64,000 bases of DNA from Streptomyces hygroscopicus subsp. hygroscopicus (GTDB taxonomy: Bacteria; Actinomycetota; Actinomycetes; Streptomycetales; Streptomycetaceae): contig NZ_BBOX01000007.1 of NCBI RefSeq assembly GCF_001553455.1, forward strand, positions 1 through 64,000, written 5' to 3'. Position 1 is the stretch's first letter; each line of letters starts with the position of its first letter. The notes below the pieces were generated by a model. The model was not told the origin of the DNA. It searched no databases and was given only the letters and a program-made list of their open reading frames with translations. The position numbers and the translations under genes were made by a program. Shown here one piece after another: positions 15,108-24,584 of the stretch.

Positions 15108-16544
15108 ATGCCTGAGTACGACGACGACTGGGATGTTCCGGAGGACAGGGATGATCCCGAGTACGAGGAGAACACCCCCGAAGGTGGCAAGAAGAAGAAA
15201 AAGCTCACCTGGAAGACCGTCCTGCTGGCTCTCGTGGTCTTCGCGATCGTCGGATCGCTCGTCCAGGTGGTCGCGCGCGGCGGCTTCGGAGGCGCCCTGA
15301 ACACCACCGGCACCGGGGGCGGGGGCGCGCCGAAGAAGGAGCACCCCCGGCACGAGCAGGAGATACGCCCGCCCAAGCAGCCCAAGACCATCAGACTGGG
15401 CAATCAGCGGGTCCCCCAGGCGTCCGGCCCGATCATCGTGATCAACCCGGGTCTGGTCACCCCGGGTGGCAGCGCCGCGGTCGAGGGCGGTGGCTTCGAC
15501 AAGAAGGCCACCGTGGACATCCTGCTCAAGGCCCGGAAGTCGGACACCAAGGGCCGCGCCATCGGCAGTGTGCGGTCGGACCGGTTCGGGTCGATCTACG
15601 CCCGGTTCACCATGCCCGAGACCACGGGCAACCGCCCCGCGGTCCTGGTGGCGCAGCAGCGCGGCAGCTCCAAGACGGCCGAGGCCCAGGTGGTCACCGG
15701 CGGCGCGGTGGGCACCGCGAAGATCAACAAGATGGTCGGCCGGCCCGGTGACGTGGTGACGGTCACCGCCCGCGGCTTCCGTCCCGGTGAGGCGATCGAC
15801 GTCTTCTGGGGACGGACCACCGGCACCCCCGTGACCACGCTGCACACCGACAGCAGCGGCAGCGTCGGCCAGGCGGCGATCAAGGTGGGCGTGGCCCCGA
15901 CCGGCTCCAGCACCCTGGTCCTGGTGGGCAAGCGCAGCAAGACCACGGCCACCGCGCCCTTCCAGATGCTGGCCATGTACCCCTCGATGAAGTCCAAGCC
16001 GTACGCGCTCAAGGCCGGTCAGCGGATCACGCTGTCCGCCAACAAGTTCGCGCCCGGCGAGCGGGTGCTGGTCTACATCAACTCCACGGGCGGCCTGCCG
16101 GCCTTCACCGCCCAGGCGAACGGCATGGGCCAGATCCGCGATGTGGCGTTCAACGTGCCGTTCGGCCTCAAGGGGCGGCAGACGCTGATGGCGATCGGCG
16201 ACCAGAGCCGGGCCGTGGTCCGGTCGGGCTTCACCGTGCTGCCGTACACCCCGTCCGCCGAGCCCAGCGCCTTCGGTGGCCGGGCGGGCACCACACTCAG
16301 CTTCTACGTCGCGGGGTTCGCCCCGGGCGAGACGGTGAACGCCTACGCCGGTTCGGGCTCGAAGGGCCAGCGCAAGATCGGGACCTTCCAGGTGGACAGC
16401 CGGGGCAAGGCGTCGGCCGTGGGCTCGTACAAGATCACCCCGGCGGATGAGAGCGGAGTGTCCTTCCAGCTCATCGGCCAGAAGAGCGGTGGCGTCGCCA
16501 AGGCGAGCATCAACATGTCCTCCGGCCACGGCCAGGGCGACTAG
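15108..16544 (+). CDS. Membrane-anchored extracellular protein with four beta-sandwich repeats
   Basis: A 478-residue protein with an acidic cytoplasmic N-terminus (MPEYDDDWDVPEDRDD), a KKKKK stop, one membrane helix (TVLLALVVFAIVGSLVQVV) and a large external region. It holds four tandem Ig-like/IPT-type units, each starting with a variant of PGDVVTVTARGFRPGEAIDVF (shown as PG-x2-V-x-V-x-A-x-GF-x-PGE; copies near residues 110, 205, 300 and 390). ATG 15108 follows AGGAGG at ideal spacing. As last gene of the synthesis operon it is a candidate scaffold or co-polymerase at the cell surface. No catalytic motif is seen. Confidence 0.8.
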   Translation: MPEYDDDWDVPEDRDDPEYEENTPEGGKKKKKLTWKTVLLALVVFAIVGSLVQVVARGGFGGALNTTGTGGGGAPKKEHPRHEQEIRPPKQPKTIRLGNQRVPQASGPIIVINPGLVTPGGSAAVEGGGFDKKATVDILLKARKSDTKGRAIGSVRSDRFGSIYARFTMPETTGNRPAVLVAQQRGSSKTAEAQVVTGGAVGTAKINKMVGRPGDVVTVTARGFRPGEAIDVFWGRTTGTPVTTLHTDSSGSVGQAAIKVGVAPTGSSTLVLVGKRSKTTATAPFQMLAMYPSMKSKPYALKAGQRITLSANKFAPGERVLVYINSTGGLPAFTAQANGMGQIRDVAFNVPFGLKGRQTLMAIGDQSRAVVRSGFTVLPYTPSAEPSAFGGRAGTTLSFYVAGFAPGETVNAYAGSGSKGQRKIGTFQVDSRGKASAVGSYKITPADESGVSFQLIGQKSGGVAKASINMSSGHGQGD

Positions 16545-16566
16545 GGACCGGGACGACACCGGGGAA

Positions 16567-16611
16567 GAACGTGGGCCGGTCCACGCCGGGGACCGGAGGG
16601 GGCCCACGTTC
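16567..16611 (+). terminator. Terminator of the glycan-synthesis operon
   Basis: Perfect 11-base stem GAACGTGGGCC / GGCCCACGTTC around a GC-rich 23-base loop, 22 bases after the last operon gene. Confidence 0.7.
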
Positions 16612-16684
16612 CGGGAAGCGGCCGCCGGCGGCCACAGGGCGGCTCACCAGTTCGATAGATGTACCATGCGTCCTGGAGTGTCCT

Positions 16685-17116
16685 ATGAGTGTAGTTTTCG
16701 GCCCTAACTCGCGAAGAGTCCTGCAATTCCTGACCCATATCGAAGACCTCTCCCCGGAGGAAATCGACCGGGTGGCCGATCTGTGGAAGCAGACCTCCAG
16801 CCAGACCCGCGCCGAGGGCTGGGCGGTGGTCCACCGCACCACCACCGACGAGGAGCGGTACCGGATCCTGCTCGCCGCCTCGGTGGCGCGCCGGGCGGCG
16901 CTGGACGCCGCGCGGAACCACCACAGACACGACTGGGCCTTCTGGGCCGCGGTATGGGACGCCGCGGCGGCGGTCGCCGTATGCGACCGCATCGGAAGCC
17001 ACTACAACGTGCTGGTCGCACCGCTGGCCGCGGTCATGCCGTCGCTGGCGCACTGCCGGCGCGATGAACTCAGCACCCGCGAGTTGCCGGGTGCCGTCCT
17101 CAAGGGAGGTGGGTAG
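16685..17116 (+). CDS. Small conserved-looking protein of unknown function before a kinase gene
   Basis: A 143-residue, mainly helical soluble protein that I do not recognise. It has no signal peptide or membrane helix. Recognisable stretches are FLTHIEDLSPEEIDRVADLW and an Ala-rich helix ending in AVCDRIGSHYNVLVAPLA. ATG 16685 follows TGGAGTG in a comparatively AT-rich stretch that may be its promoter. The stop is two bases before the next start, so it is expressed with the hybrid kinase and may modulate it (inference). Confidence 0.75.
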   Translation: MSVVFGPNSRRVLQFLTHIEDLSPEEIDRVADLWKQTSSQTRAEGWAVVHRTTTDEERYRILLAASVARRAALDAARNHHRHDWAFWAAVWDAAAAVAVCDRIGSHYNVLVAPLAAVMPSLAHCRRDELSTRELPGAVLKGGG

Positions 17117-17118
17117 CG

Positions 17119-19035
17119 ATGGGCGACAACCGGATCGACGTTGTGGTGGCCGATGACGACCCGGCCGTCCGGGAAGCGCTCGCCGACCTCATCGACTCCC
17201 ACCCGGACCTGGAGCTGGTCGGCCTGGCCATCAACCACGAGCAGGCCGTGCGCGCGGCGGTCGACCACCGCCCCCAGGTCGTGGTCATGGATGTGCACAT
17301 GCCCCGGGGCGACGCGCCGAGCAGTGTGCGGGCCATTCGCGACCAGGTCCCCGGCGCCCGGGTGGTGGCGCTGTCCGCCCACGGCGACCGCGAGACCGTG
17401 CTCGACATGCTCGCCGTCGGCGCCCACGGCTACCTGGTCAAGGGCACTCCCGCCGAGGAGATCCTGGAGGCGATCGTCCGGGCCTCCCGCGATCAGTTCA
17501 GCATGTCCGCGGAGCTCCTCGCCGACTGCGCCGAGCCGCTGCGCCGGGCCGAGCGCGCCTCCTGGCGGTTCGAGGACCTGGTCGGCAACCGCCTCGAGGA
17601 GTCGTACCTGGAACTGCTCGGCCAGGCGCCGTGCGGTGTCCTGGTCGTCGGCTCCCGCGGCCGGATCGAGTACGCCAACGCCCACGCCCGGCACATGTTC
17701 GGCTACGGCTCGGCGGAACTGCGCGACAAGCGGCTGCGGGACCTGGTCCCCGAGCGCTACCACACCGCCTCCGAGCAGCTGATCGGCCGCGTCTTCACCG
17801 CGCCGTCGGCGATGACCGGCCGCCGCCGGGACGGCACCGAGTTCCCCGCCCAGTTCAGCGGCGGCCACCTCCAGGGCCGGCAGCCCCGCGGCGTGGTCTT
17901 CATCGCCGACCTCGGCCCGCTGCGGGCCGCCGAGAGCCGGTTCCGCCAGCTCATCGAGTCCTCCCCGGACGCCATGGTGATCGTGGACGAGCAGGGCCGG
18001 ATCCAGGCCGCCAACAACCGCACCGAGGCGCTCTTCGGCTACGACCGCGACCATCTGATCGGCCGGGCCGTCGAGGCGCTCCTGCCCGATCAGCCGCTCA
18101 CCATCTCGCTGCGCGAATGGGACGACAGCGCGGAGGAGCCGCTCGGCCACAGCATGGAGCTGGTCGGCCGGCGCAGCGACACCAGGCAGTTCCCCGCCGA
18201 CGTCAGCATCAGCCCGCTGCGTACGGAGGAGGGCCTGCTCACCGTCCTGACCATCCGCGACATCACCGAGGTGCAGCGCGCCCAGTTCGTCCTGGAGCGC
18301 AGCCTGGAGCTGCTGGAGGTCACCGACCGCGACCGCCAGGCGCTGCTCAGCCATCTGGTCCACGCCCAGGAGGCCGAGCGCGGGCGGATCGCCGCCGACA
18401 TCCACGACGACACCATCCAGGTGATCACCGCGGCCAGCCTCCGCCTCCAGCAGCTGCGCCGGCGGCTGCGGGACCCGGAGGAGCAGCGGGTGATGGACAA
18501 GCTGGACGAGACCCTGAAGCTCTCGCTGAGCCGGCTGCGCCAGCTGATCTTCGACCTGCGGCCGTCCAGCCTGGAACACGGCTGCCTGGCCGGGGCGCTG
18601 CGCGGGCTGCTGGAGCAGATACGCACCGAGACCGGTATCACCTACCGGCTGGAGGACCGGCTCACCACCGGCCCGCCGGCCGAGACGATGGCACTGATCT
18701 ACCGGACCGCCCAGGAAGCGCTGATGAACGTGCGCAAGCACGCCCACGCCAAGACGGTCCATGTGCAGCTGCTCGGGCTCGACGACGGCTGCCTGGTGCG
18801 GATCGTCGACGACGGCGAGGGCTACAACCCGCTGGAGGTGGAGTCCCGCCCCGGCCACCTGGGGCTCTCCCTGATCCAGGAGCGGGCCCAGATCGCGGGC
18901 GGCTGGTGCCGGATCGAGAGCGAACCCGGCTCGGGCACCACGGTGGAGTTCTGGGTGCCGCTCGGCGACGCCCCGGGGGCCCCGCCCGGTCCCGTCGGCT
19001 CCCCCGAACCCCTTGAAGGGGACACACAGCCGTGA
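17119..19035 (+). CDS. Hybrid sensor kinase: receiver - PAS - PAS - HisKA_3 - HATPase
   Basis: A 638-residue soluble histidine kinase with unusual order. Residues 1-125 are a receiver (ADDD acidic cluster, phospho-acceptor Asp in VVVMDVHMP, Lys in YLVKGTP). Two PAS domains follow (about 165-275 and 280-390; GYDRDHLIGR and ITEVQ ends). The dimerisation His is in AADIHDDTIQ (about residue 430) and the ATPase has DDGEGYN and GHLGLSLIQER. ATG 17119 follows GGGAGG. The C-terminus overlaps the next regulator gene (GTGA). With no membrane segment it must sense a cytosolic ligand, redox state or partner, and its receiver suggests input from another kinase. Confidence 0.9.
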   Translation: MGDNRIDVVVADDDPAVREALADLIDSHPDLELVGLAINHEQAVRAAVDHRPQVVVMDVHMPRGDAPSSVRAIRDQVPGARVVALSAHGDRETVLDMLAVGAHGYLVKGTPAEEILEAIVRASRDQFSMSAELLADCAEPLRRAERASWRFEDLVGNRLEESYLELLGQAPCGVLVVGSRGRIEYANAHARHMFGYGSAELRDKRLRDLVPERYHTASEQLIGRVFTAPSAMTGRRRDGTEFPAQFSGGHLQGRQPRGVVFIADLGPLRAAESRFRQLIESSPDAMVIVDEQGRIQAANNRTEALFGYDRDHLIGRAVEALLPDQPLTISLREWDDSAEEPLGHSMELVGRRSDTRQFPADVSISPLRTEEGLLTVLTIRDITEVQRAQFVLERSLELLEVTDRDRQALLSHLVHAQEAERGRIAADIHDDTIQVITAASLRLQQLRRRLRDPEEQRVMDKLDETLKLSLSRLRQLIFDLRPSSLEHGCLAGALRGLLEQIRTETGITYRLEDRLTTGPPAETMALIYRTAQEALMNVRKHAHAKTVHVQLLGLDDGCLVRIVDDGEGYNPLEVESRPGHLGLSLIQERAQIAGGWCRIESEPGSGTTVEFWVPLGDAPGAPPGPVGSPEPLEGDTQP

Positions 19036-19721
19036 CCGCACCTCCCGATCTGACGAAGGTGCTGATCGTCGAGGACCACCGGGTGGTGGCCGAGGGGCTG
19101 TGGGCACTGCTGGCCGAATACTCGGACCTGACGGTGGTCGGCTGGGCCGACTCGGTCGCCGAGACCGTGCCCATGGCCAAGGAGCTGAAGCCCGATGTGG
19201 CGCTGGTGGACTTCCGGCTGCCCGACGGCACCGGGGCCGACGCGGCGGCCGGTATCCGGGCCCATGACCCCTCCGTCGCCATCGTGATCCTCAGCGCCGA
19301 CGCCAGCGACTCGGCGCTGCTGGCCGCGGTGGAGGCGGGCGCCTGCGGCTATCTGCTGAAGTCGGCGAGCGGTGACGAGATCGCCGCCGCCATCCGCTCG
19401 GCCGCCGAGGGCGAGACCCTCATCCCGGCCAGCACCCTGGTGGAGGTGCTGGCCCGGCACCGCGAGAACACGCGGTCGTCCGCCCAGCAGACCGAGCGCC
19501 TGGAGAGCCTGACCCCGCGCGAGCAGGAGATCCTCACCCTGATGAGCCACGGCCTGGACAACCGGGCGGTCGCGGAGCGGCTGAGCATCAGCTACGCCAC
19601 CGTGCGCACGCATGTGCGCAGGATCCTGGAGAAGCTGGACGCGCGCTCGCAGCTGGAGGCGGTCGCGAAGGCCGCCGAATTCGGCTTCAGGCCCGCGCAG
19701 CCGCAGGGCCCGGAGGAGTGA
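19032..19721 (+). CDS. NarL/LuxR-family response regulator
   Basis: A 229-residue regulator: receiver with VEDHR acidic pair, phospho-acceptor Asp in VALVDFRLPDG, Lys in YLLKSAS, and C-terminal LuxR helix-turn-helix (LTPREQEILTLMSHGLDN then VAERLSISYATVRTHVRRIL). GTG 19032 overlaps the hybrid kinase stop, making these a cognate pair by position. It is expected to bind promoters when phosphorylated; targets may include the adjacent glycan genes (inference). Confidence 0.92.
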   Translation: MTAPPDLTKVLIVEDHRVVAEGLWALLAEYSDLTVVGWADSVAETVPMAKELKPDVALVDFRLPDGTGADAAAGIRAHDPSVAIVILSADASDSALLAAVEAGACGYLLKSASGDEIAAAIRSAAEGETLIPASTLVEVLARHRENTRSSAQQTERLESLTPREQEILTLMSHGLDNRAVAERLSISYATVRTHVRRILEKLDARSQLEAVAKAAEFGFRPAQPQGPEE

Positions 19722-19960
19722 CGGGGTGACGACGGGGTGACGGGGTGACGGTGGGCTGACCGTACGGGGGCGAACTCTTGGGGGCGAGCCCTCTGGAGGG
19801 CCACGACCTTTGGGGGGCCGAGACCCTCTGGGTGTGCCTTCTGGGGCCAGACCCCTCGGGGTGAGCCCCGTGGGGCCAGCCCCTTCGGGGGCGAGCCTCC
19901 TGGGGCCGAACGGACCAGAAAGTCCCCCCTTGGATGGAATTGCGGGCATACCGGGACGGG
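19718..19960. repeat. Repeat region after the response regulator
   Basis: GTGACGGG units start within the regulator's stop codon (19718) and repeat about four times to 19755. A second array of about seven degenerate units of roughly 20-25 bases (type GGGGCGAGCC..CTGGGGCC) fills 19770-19915. No gene in the gap. Confidence 0.75.
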
Positions 19961-19970
19961 TTCCCTCTCC

Positions 19971-20663
19971 ATGCGAGTCCCTGGACGGATCCGATGCCCG
20001 CTGAACCGCCGGCACACGATCGCCTTCCTGGCGACCGCCGCCTGTTACGCGGCGGTCCTCACGGCCGTGCTCACCCGCTCGGAGCTGGTCCGGCTCGACT
20101 GGCAGGTGGCCCTGTTCAAGCCGTACAAGCAGTGGCCACGGGTCCGGCCGGTCCTGGACGCCTTCGTCCTCGCGGGCCAGCGCGGCCCCACCGCCCTGGC
20201 CGCCCTGGCGTGGGCCTGCTGGCGCGGTCGGCGGACCGGAAGCCTGCGCCCGCCGCTGGTCCTGGGCACCGCGCTGCTGTTGCTCAACGTGAGCGTCGGC
20301 GCCGTCAAGATCCTCACGGGACGGCTGAACCCGCAGTACGCCCAGACCCCCGGGTCCGCCGAGCTCTTCCACGGCGGAATGGCCTTCCCCTCCGGCCACA
20401 CCGCGAACGCCGTCGTCGTCTGGGGCACCCTCGCCTATCTCGCCGGGCAGCACCGGCGGACGGGCGCGCTGGTCGCCTGCCTGATGGCTCTCGGCATCGG
20501 TCTGACCACCGTCTATCTGGGCACCCACTGGGTCAGTGACGTCCTGGGCGGATGGGCGGCGGGCGCCCTCGTCCTGCTGGCCCTCCCCCTCCTCGAACCG
20601 CTGATCACGACCGTATCCGCGTCCGTCTCCGCTCGTGCGGCGGTGTACTCCATGGGCAGGTGA
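19971..20663 (+). CDS. PAP2-family membrane lipid phosphatase
   Basis: A 230-residue polytopic phosphatase. The three catalytic motifs are present: KILTGRLNP, PSGHTAN and YLGTHWVSDVLGG. Family members dephosphorylate undecaprenyl or prenyl pyrophosphate, phosphatidic acid or phosphatidylglycerol phosphate on the outer membrane face. It lies between the two kinase/regulator pairs and downstream of the polymer-synthesis genes, where recycling of a lipid carrier would fit. The start is ATG 19971; no strong ribosome site is seen just upstream. Its stop overlaps a possible GTG of the next gene. Confidence 0.85.
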   Translation: MRVPGRIRCPLNRRHTIAFLATAACYAAVLTAVLTRSELVRLDWQVALFKPYKQWPRVRPVLDAFVLAGQRGPTALAALAWACWRGRRTGSLRPPLVLGTALLLLNVSVGAVKILTGRLNPQYAQTPGSAELFHGGMAFPSGHTANAVVVWGTLAYLAGQHRRTGALVACLMALGIGLTTVYLGTHWVSDVLGGWAAGALVLLALPLLEPLITTVSASVSARAAVYSMGR

Positions 20664-20668
20664 ACCAA

Positions 20669-21358
20669 GTGGCGCTTCGCGTGCTGATCGCAGACGACCA
20701 TGTGGTGGTCCGGCAGGGTCTGCGCATGATCCTCGGGCTCGACAACGACATCAAGGTGGTCGGCGAGACGACCAACGGCCGGGAGGCCGTGCGACTGGCC
20801 CGGGAACTGTGCCCCGACGTCGTCCTGATGGATCTGCTGATGCCGGTGATGGACGGCGTATCGGCCACGGCGGAGATCCGCCAGGACCTCCCCGAGGTCG
20901 AGGTGGTGGCGCTGACCAGTTCGCTCGACGACGCGATGGTCATGGGCGCGGTACGGGCGGGGGCCATCGGCTTCCTGCTGAAGAACGCCGAGGCCGACGA
21001 CCTCAGGAACGCGGTGAAGGCCGCGGCGGCCGGCCAGATCCATGTCTCCCCCGCCGCGATCTCCCGGCTGATGGGCCAGGTCAGGGAGCCGAGCGGCCCG
21101 GAGCAGCTCACCGAGCGGGAGACCGAGGTGCTGACCATGCTCGCACGCGGCAAGGCCAACAAGGAGATCGCCCACGATCTGCGGATCGGCCAGCAGACGG
21201 TGAAGACGTACGTGAGCCACATCCTGACCAAGCTCGGGGTGCACAGCCGGACCCAGGCGGCGGTCTACGCGGTGCAGTCGGGACTGGTACCGGCGGGTGA
21301 GCTCACCCCTCCGCAAGCACTGGAGACGACGACGAGGGAGCAGTGGTGGTCGGCGTGA
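20669..21358 (+). CDS. NarL/LuxR-family response regulator (second)
   Basis: A 229-residue regulator: IADDH acidic pair, phospho-acceptor Asp in VVLMDLLMPVMDG, Lys in FLLKNAE, and LuxR domain (LTERETEVLTMLARGKANKEI, then QTVKTYVSHILTKLGV). GTG 20669 is preferred because GGCAGG lies 8 bases before it; GTG 20660 overlapping the phosphatase stop is possible. Its 3' end overlaps the following kinase start by 16 bases, so the pair is cognate by position. Confidence 0.9.
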   Translation: MALRVLIADDHVVVRQGLRMILGLDNDIKVVGETTNGREAVRLARELCPDVVLMDLLMPVMDGVSATAEIRQDLPEVEVVALTSSLDDAMVMGAVRAGAIGFLLKNAEADDLRNAVKAAAAGQIHVSPAAISRLMGQVREPSGPEQLTERETEVLTMLARGKANKEIAHDLRIGQQTVKTYVSHILTKLGVHSRTQAAVYAVQSGLVPAGELTPPQALETTTREQWWSA

Positions 21359-23349
21359 TCGGTACACGGTGGTTCCTGGCCCGGCGGAGGCGGAGCGCCA
21401 CGGCGCTCGCCGAAGTCACCGGGCACATCCTGGCGGGCGAGACCGCCGATGCGACGCTGCGGCTGATCGCCCGCCGGGTGCGTGAGCTCCTGGGCGCCGA
21501 TATGGCGCGGGTGATGGTGCTGGAGCCGGGCGACGTCCTGACGATACGGGCCACCGACGGCGCCCCGTGGACCGCGCCGAGCGGGCCGCTGACGCCCGGC
21601 GGCTCCTCCCCCGCCCGCCAGGCGATCCGCGCCGGACGGCCCACGGTCTCCGCCGGTGAACGGCGGCCGCGCCGAGGCCGCCGGGACCCGCGGAACGCGG
21701 TCCCGGCCTCGGTCCTGGACACGCCGCTGCTGGTGCGCGGCCACCCCGTGGGGGTGATCGAGGTGGCGAACCGCGGCGGCGGGCGCCGGCTCGGCCACGC
21801 CGATGTGAGCACCGTGGGAATCTTCGCGGCGCCCGCCGCTCATGCGGTCGCCCAGATCCGGCACCGGGAACACCTGCGCCGACTGGCATCCGCCGCCGCC
21901 GGACCGGGCTCGACCGGTCCGGCGGGTGCGGCGACGGGTTCGACGGGTGCGGCGACGGGTGCGACGGGCGCGGCGAGCACGTCGGTTTCGGCACGTACCG
22001 CATCGGCGAGTACGGCGCCCTCCGCCCGTCCGGCGTCGCATCCGGCGCATCCGTCGCACCCGTCGTATCCGGCGAGGGCCTTCGACTGCCCCCGTTCCTC
22101 CGGATCCTCCGTACGGCGGACGCTGGACTCCCTGGCCGCGGGCGCGGTGGCCCGCACCGGCGCCGCGAGCTGCACGGTCTATCTGCTGGAGCCGGGCCCG
22201 TCGGCGAACCTGCGCCTGGTGGGCGGTGGTCACGGCCACACCCCGCCGTCCCGGAAACCGGCGCTGGAGGCGATCGCCGGGGCCGCGCCCGTCATCCACG
22301 GCGGTGGCCGTACGGGAGCGGACGGCGAGGGCCCGGCACGGGGCGCGGTGGCCGCCTGGCCGCTGCTGCGCGAGTCCACCGCGATCGGCGCGATGTGCTG
22401 CCACTTCCCGCCCGGCCGCGACCCGGGCGAGGCGGACATCACCCTTCTGGAGGTGATCGCGGGGCACGCGTCCTGCGCGGTGGAGAGCGACCGGCTGCGG
22501 GCGGCCACCCAGGAGAAGGCGGTCCAGGAGGAGCGGTGGCGCATCTCGCGCGAATTGCACGACTCGGTCTCGCAGGCGCTCTACGGCATCGCGCTGGGCG
22601 CCCGCACCGCCCGCGAAATGCTGGAACGCGATATCGACCACGCGGAACCGGCACGTCGGACGGAACCGGCGGCCCGAGCGGAAGCACCGGGCGGAGCGGA
22701 AGCGCCGGGGCCCGGGGAAGCGGCGAGCCGGGCGGAGCCGGGCCAGAAAGGATTGGACCAGGACGGACCGGACCAGGGCGGACCGCATCAGGGCGGACCG
22801 GGCCAGGAAGGGCACGGAACCGCCGGTGAGGTGGTGGAACTCGCCGACCTGGCGGAACTCGCCGAGCCCATCGAATACATCCGGCGGCTGGCGGACGCCG
22901 CGATCGCCGAGACCCGGACGCTGCTGTGCCGGCTGCGACCCGAATCCCTGGAGAGCGAGGGCCTGGTCGCCGCGCTCACCCAGCATGTCGAGGCGCTCCG
23001 GGCCCGGTACGGGATCGCCACCGAGGCGAAGCTCGACGCCGAGCCGGAGACCACACCGGAGGCCAAGCACGCCCTGTACCGGATCGCCCAGGAGTCGCTG
23101 CACAACGTCGCCAAGCACGCACAGGCCCGGAACGTGCGGCTCCATCTGCTCAACGAACCCGGCGCCGTCACCCTGACCGTCGCCGACGACGGCGTGGGCT
23201 TCGACTGCAAGGGCTCCTTCCCCGGCCATCTGGGGCTGCTCTCCATGCGGGAGCGGGCCCGGGAGGTGGGCGGCACGCTGAACGTGGACAGCCGCCCCGG
23301 GCAGGGCAGCCGTATCCGGGTCAGGGTCCCGGCCGCACCCGATTCCTGA
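21343..23349 (+). CDS. GAF-domain histidine kinase (HisKA_3) with repeat-filled linkers
   Basis: A 668-residue soluble kinase: two GAF-like sensor domains (about residues 20-175 and 260-390), dimerisation His in SRELHDSVSQALYG (about residue 405) and ATPase motifs DDGVGFD and GHLGLLSMRERA. Two segments look inserted: a Thr/Gly/Ala/Ser repeat and HPSHPS-rich segment between the GAF domains (about 190-245), and a Glu/Pro/Gly repeat (units like DQGGPHQGGPGQ) inside the HisKA_3 helix region (about 430-490). Both are encoded by short tandem DNA repeats. GTG 21343 overlaps the regulator gene. GTG 21346 or 21352 are alternatives. Confidence 0.88.
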   Translation: MVVGVIGTRWFLARRRRSATALAEVTGHILAGETADATLRLIARRVRELLGADMARVMVLEPGDVLTIRATDGAPWTAPSGPLTPGGSSPARQAIRAGRPTVSAGERRPRRGRRDPRNAVPASVLDTPLLVRGHPVGVIEVANRGGGRRLGHADVSTVGIFAAPAAHAVAQIRHREHLRRLASAAAGPGSTGPAGAATGSTGAATGATGAASTSVSARTASASTAPSARPASHPAHPSHPSYPARAFDCPRSSGSSVRRTLDSLAAGAVARTGAASCTVYLLEPGPSANLRLVGGGHGHTPPSRKPALEAIAGAAPVIHGGGRTGADGEGPARGAVAAWPLLRESTAIGAMCCHFPPGRDPGEADITLLEVIAGHASCAVESDRLRAATQEKAVQEERWRISRELHDSVSQALYGIALGARTAREMLERDIDHAEPARRTEPAARAEAPGGAEAPGPGEAASRAEPGQKGLDQDGPDQGGPHQGGPGQEGHGTAGEVVELADLAELAEPIEYIRRLADAAIAETRTLLCRLRPESLESEGLVAALTQHVEALRARYGIATEAKLDAEPETTPEAKHALYRIAQESLHNVAKHAQARNVRLHLLNEPGAVTLTVADDGVGFDCKGSFPGHLGLLSMRERAREVGGTLNVDSRPGQGSRIRVRVPAAPDS

Positions 23350-23365
23350 CCCCGCCGCTGCGGTA

Positions 23366-23398
23366 CGGGTCGGGCGCCCGGGCGCGCCGGGCGACCCG
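23366..23398. terminator. Probable bidirectional terminator between convergent genes
   Basis: CGGGTCG and CGACCCG pair across a GC-rich core (GGCGCCCGGGCGCGCCGGG) between the ends of the kinase and the GH8 gene. Position supports a shared terminator; the stem is interrupted. Confidence 0.45.
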
Positions 23399-23417
23399 AC
23401 ACACCAAGCACCCATCC

Positions 23418-24584
23418 CTACGGCACCCAGTAGTTGTGGCTGACCACCAGCATCGACTGGAGCTGCACCCCCGCCGCATAGGCGCGGGCCGGGTCGGGCG
23501 GGGAGCCGCACATCCGCGCCCACAGCGCGTCCAGCCAGCCCTGCGCCCCCTCGTCCCCCTCGCCCTCCGTCATCGCGGCGACCGCGAAGGGCGCGAAGAA
23601 GGCGGGTGAGCCGGGGTCCCCGTAGGCCGTGCCGTCGAGCTGGTATCCGTTCCGGATCTCCGCCGGATCTCCGCCCGTCGCCGCCCGCGCCCAGCGGCTG
23701 AGCCCGCGCGCCGCCGCCCAGGTCCGCGCGTCGCCGCTGGTCACCGCGTCCGCGCCGAGCCGCCAGGGGTCGCGGCAGGCGTTCCAGTGGTAGTCGCCGT
23801 CATGCGGGCCCTCCAGGACCTTCCCCGGTGCGGGCCTCGGATCGCCGGAGGTGGTGCCGACGACGAAGTCGGGGAGCAGCCCGGTGGCGGGGGCATGGCG
23901 GGTGCGCACCACTCCGGCCAGCGACAGATGCGCGTCCAGCACCTCGTCCCACCTCGGATCGCCCGTCGCCGCCCGGAACGCCCGGAAGTGGTCCGGCATC
24001 CAGTCCGAGGTACGGGAGACCTCGTCATAGCGGCCGGAGGACCAGTCGCCGAGCTTGGTCAGCCGGGTGCCGCGGTGCACCTCGCTCTCCAGGACGGCGT
24101 CGATCCGCCGCACCGCGAGGGCCTTGTAACCGCCGCCGTCCCACTGCCGGTCCGCGAGCAGCAGCCCGTACGCGATGTCGAGGTCGCCGTCGGTCGCGGA
24201 GTCCCCTCCCCCGGCGTCCCGGCCCCTGGCGTCCTGCTGGGCGGCGTGCAGCTCGGGATGGTTGACGGAGGGGTGGGCCAGGACATGCCGGAGGATGCCG
24301 TCGAAGATGTCCTGGGCATCGGGGTCGGCACCTGCCATCAGCGCGGTGATCACCAGTCCGTAGCCCTGCGCCTCGGCCACGAAGGGATGCGCCGCGTCGG
24401 GGGTGAACACCGCGCACCGGCCCCGGCCGCCCACCTCGTCGCCCGACCGGAGGAAGAACGCCTTCCACCGCCGGTAGTGCTCCAGCACCTGCCGGTCGGC
24501 CGCCGCCGGGTCGCCGGAGGGCCGGAGCGCACCGGGGGCGTAGCGGACGGAGTGCTCCCCGAAGGGGACCCCGGCCCGCCTCAT
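23418..24584 (-). CDS. GH8 family endoglucanase (BcsZ-like) lacking a signal peptide
   Basis: A 388-residue glycoside hydrolase family 8 protein. The acid Glu is in VAEAQGYG, the family signature ATDGDLDIAYGLLLADRQW is intact, and WNACRDPWRLGAD carries the conserved R-x-P-W-R. GH8 enzymes accompany cellulose synthases (BcsZ) or act as secreted cellulases. Here the protein starts almost at the catalytic domain (VPFGEHSVRYAPG), with no signal peptide; upstream codons in frame encode none either. Its ATG overlaps the stop of a 56-residue membrane protein (ATGA). Either it is cytosolic, it is exported with a partner, or the leader was lost. Confidence 0.85.
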   Translation of the reverse strand: MRRAGVPFGEHSVRYAPGALRPSGDPAAADRQVLEHYRRWKAFFLRSGDEVGGRGRCAVFTPDAAHPFVAEAQGYGLVITALMAGADPDAQDIFDGILRHVLAHPSVNHPELHAAQQDARGRDAGGGDSATDGDLDIAYGLLLADRQWDGGGYKALAVRRIDAVLESEVHRGTRLTKLGDWSSGRYDEVSRTSDWMPDHFRAFRAATGDPRWDEVLDAHLSLAGVVRTRHAPATGLLPDFVVGTTSGDPRPAPGKVLEGPHDGDYHWNACRDPWRLGADAVTSGDARTWAAARGLSRWARAATGGDPAEIRNGYQLDGTAYGDPGSPAFFAPFAVAAMTEGEGDEGAQGWLDALWARMCGSPPDPARAYAAGVQLQSMLVVSHNYWVP

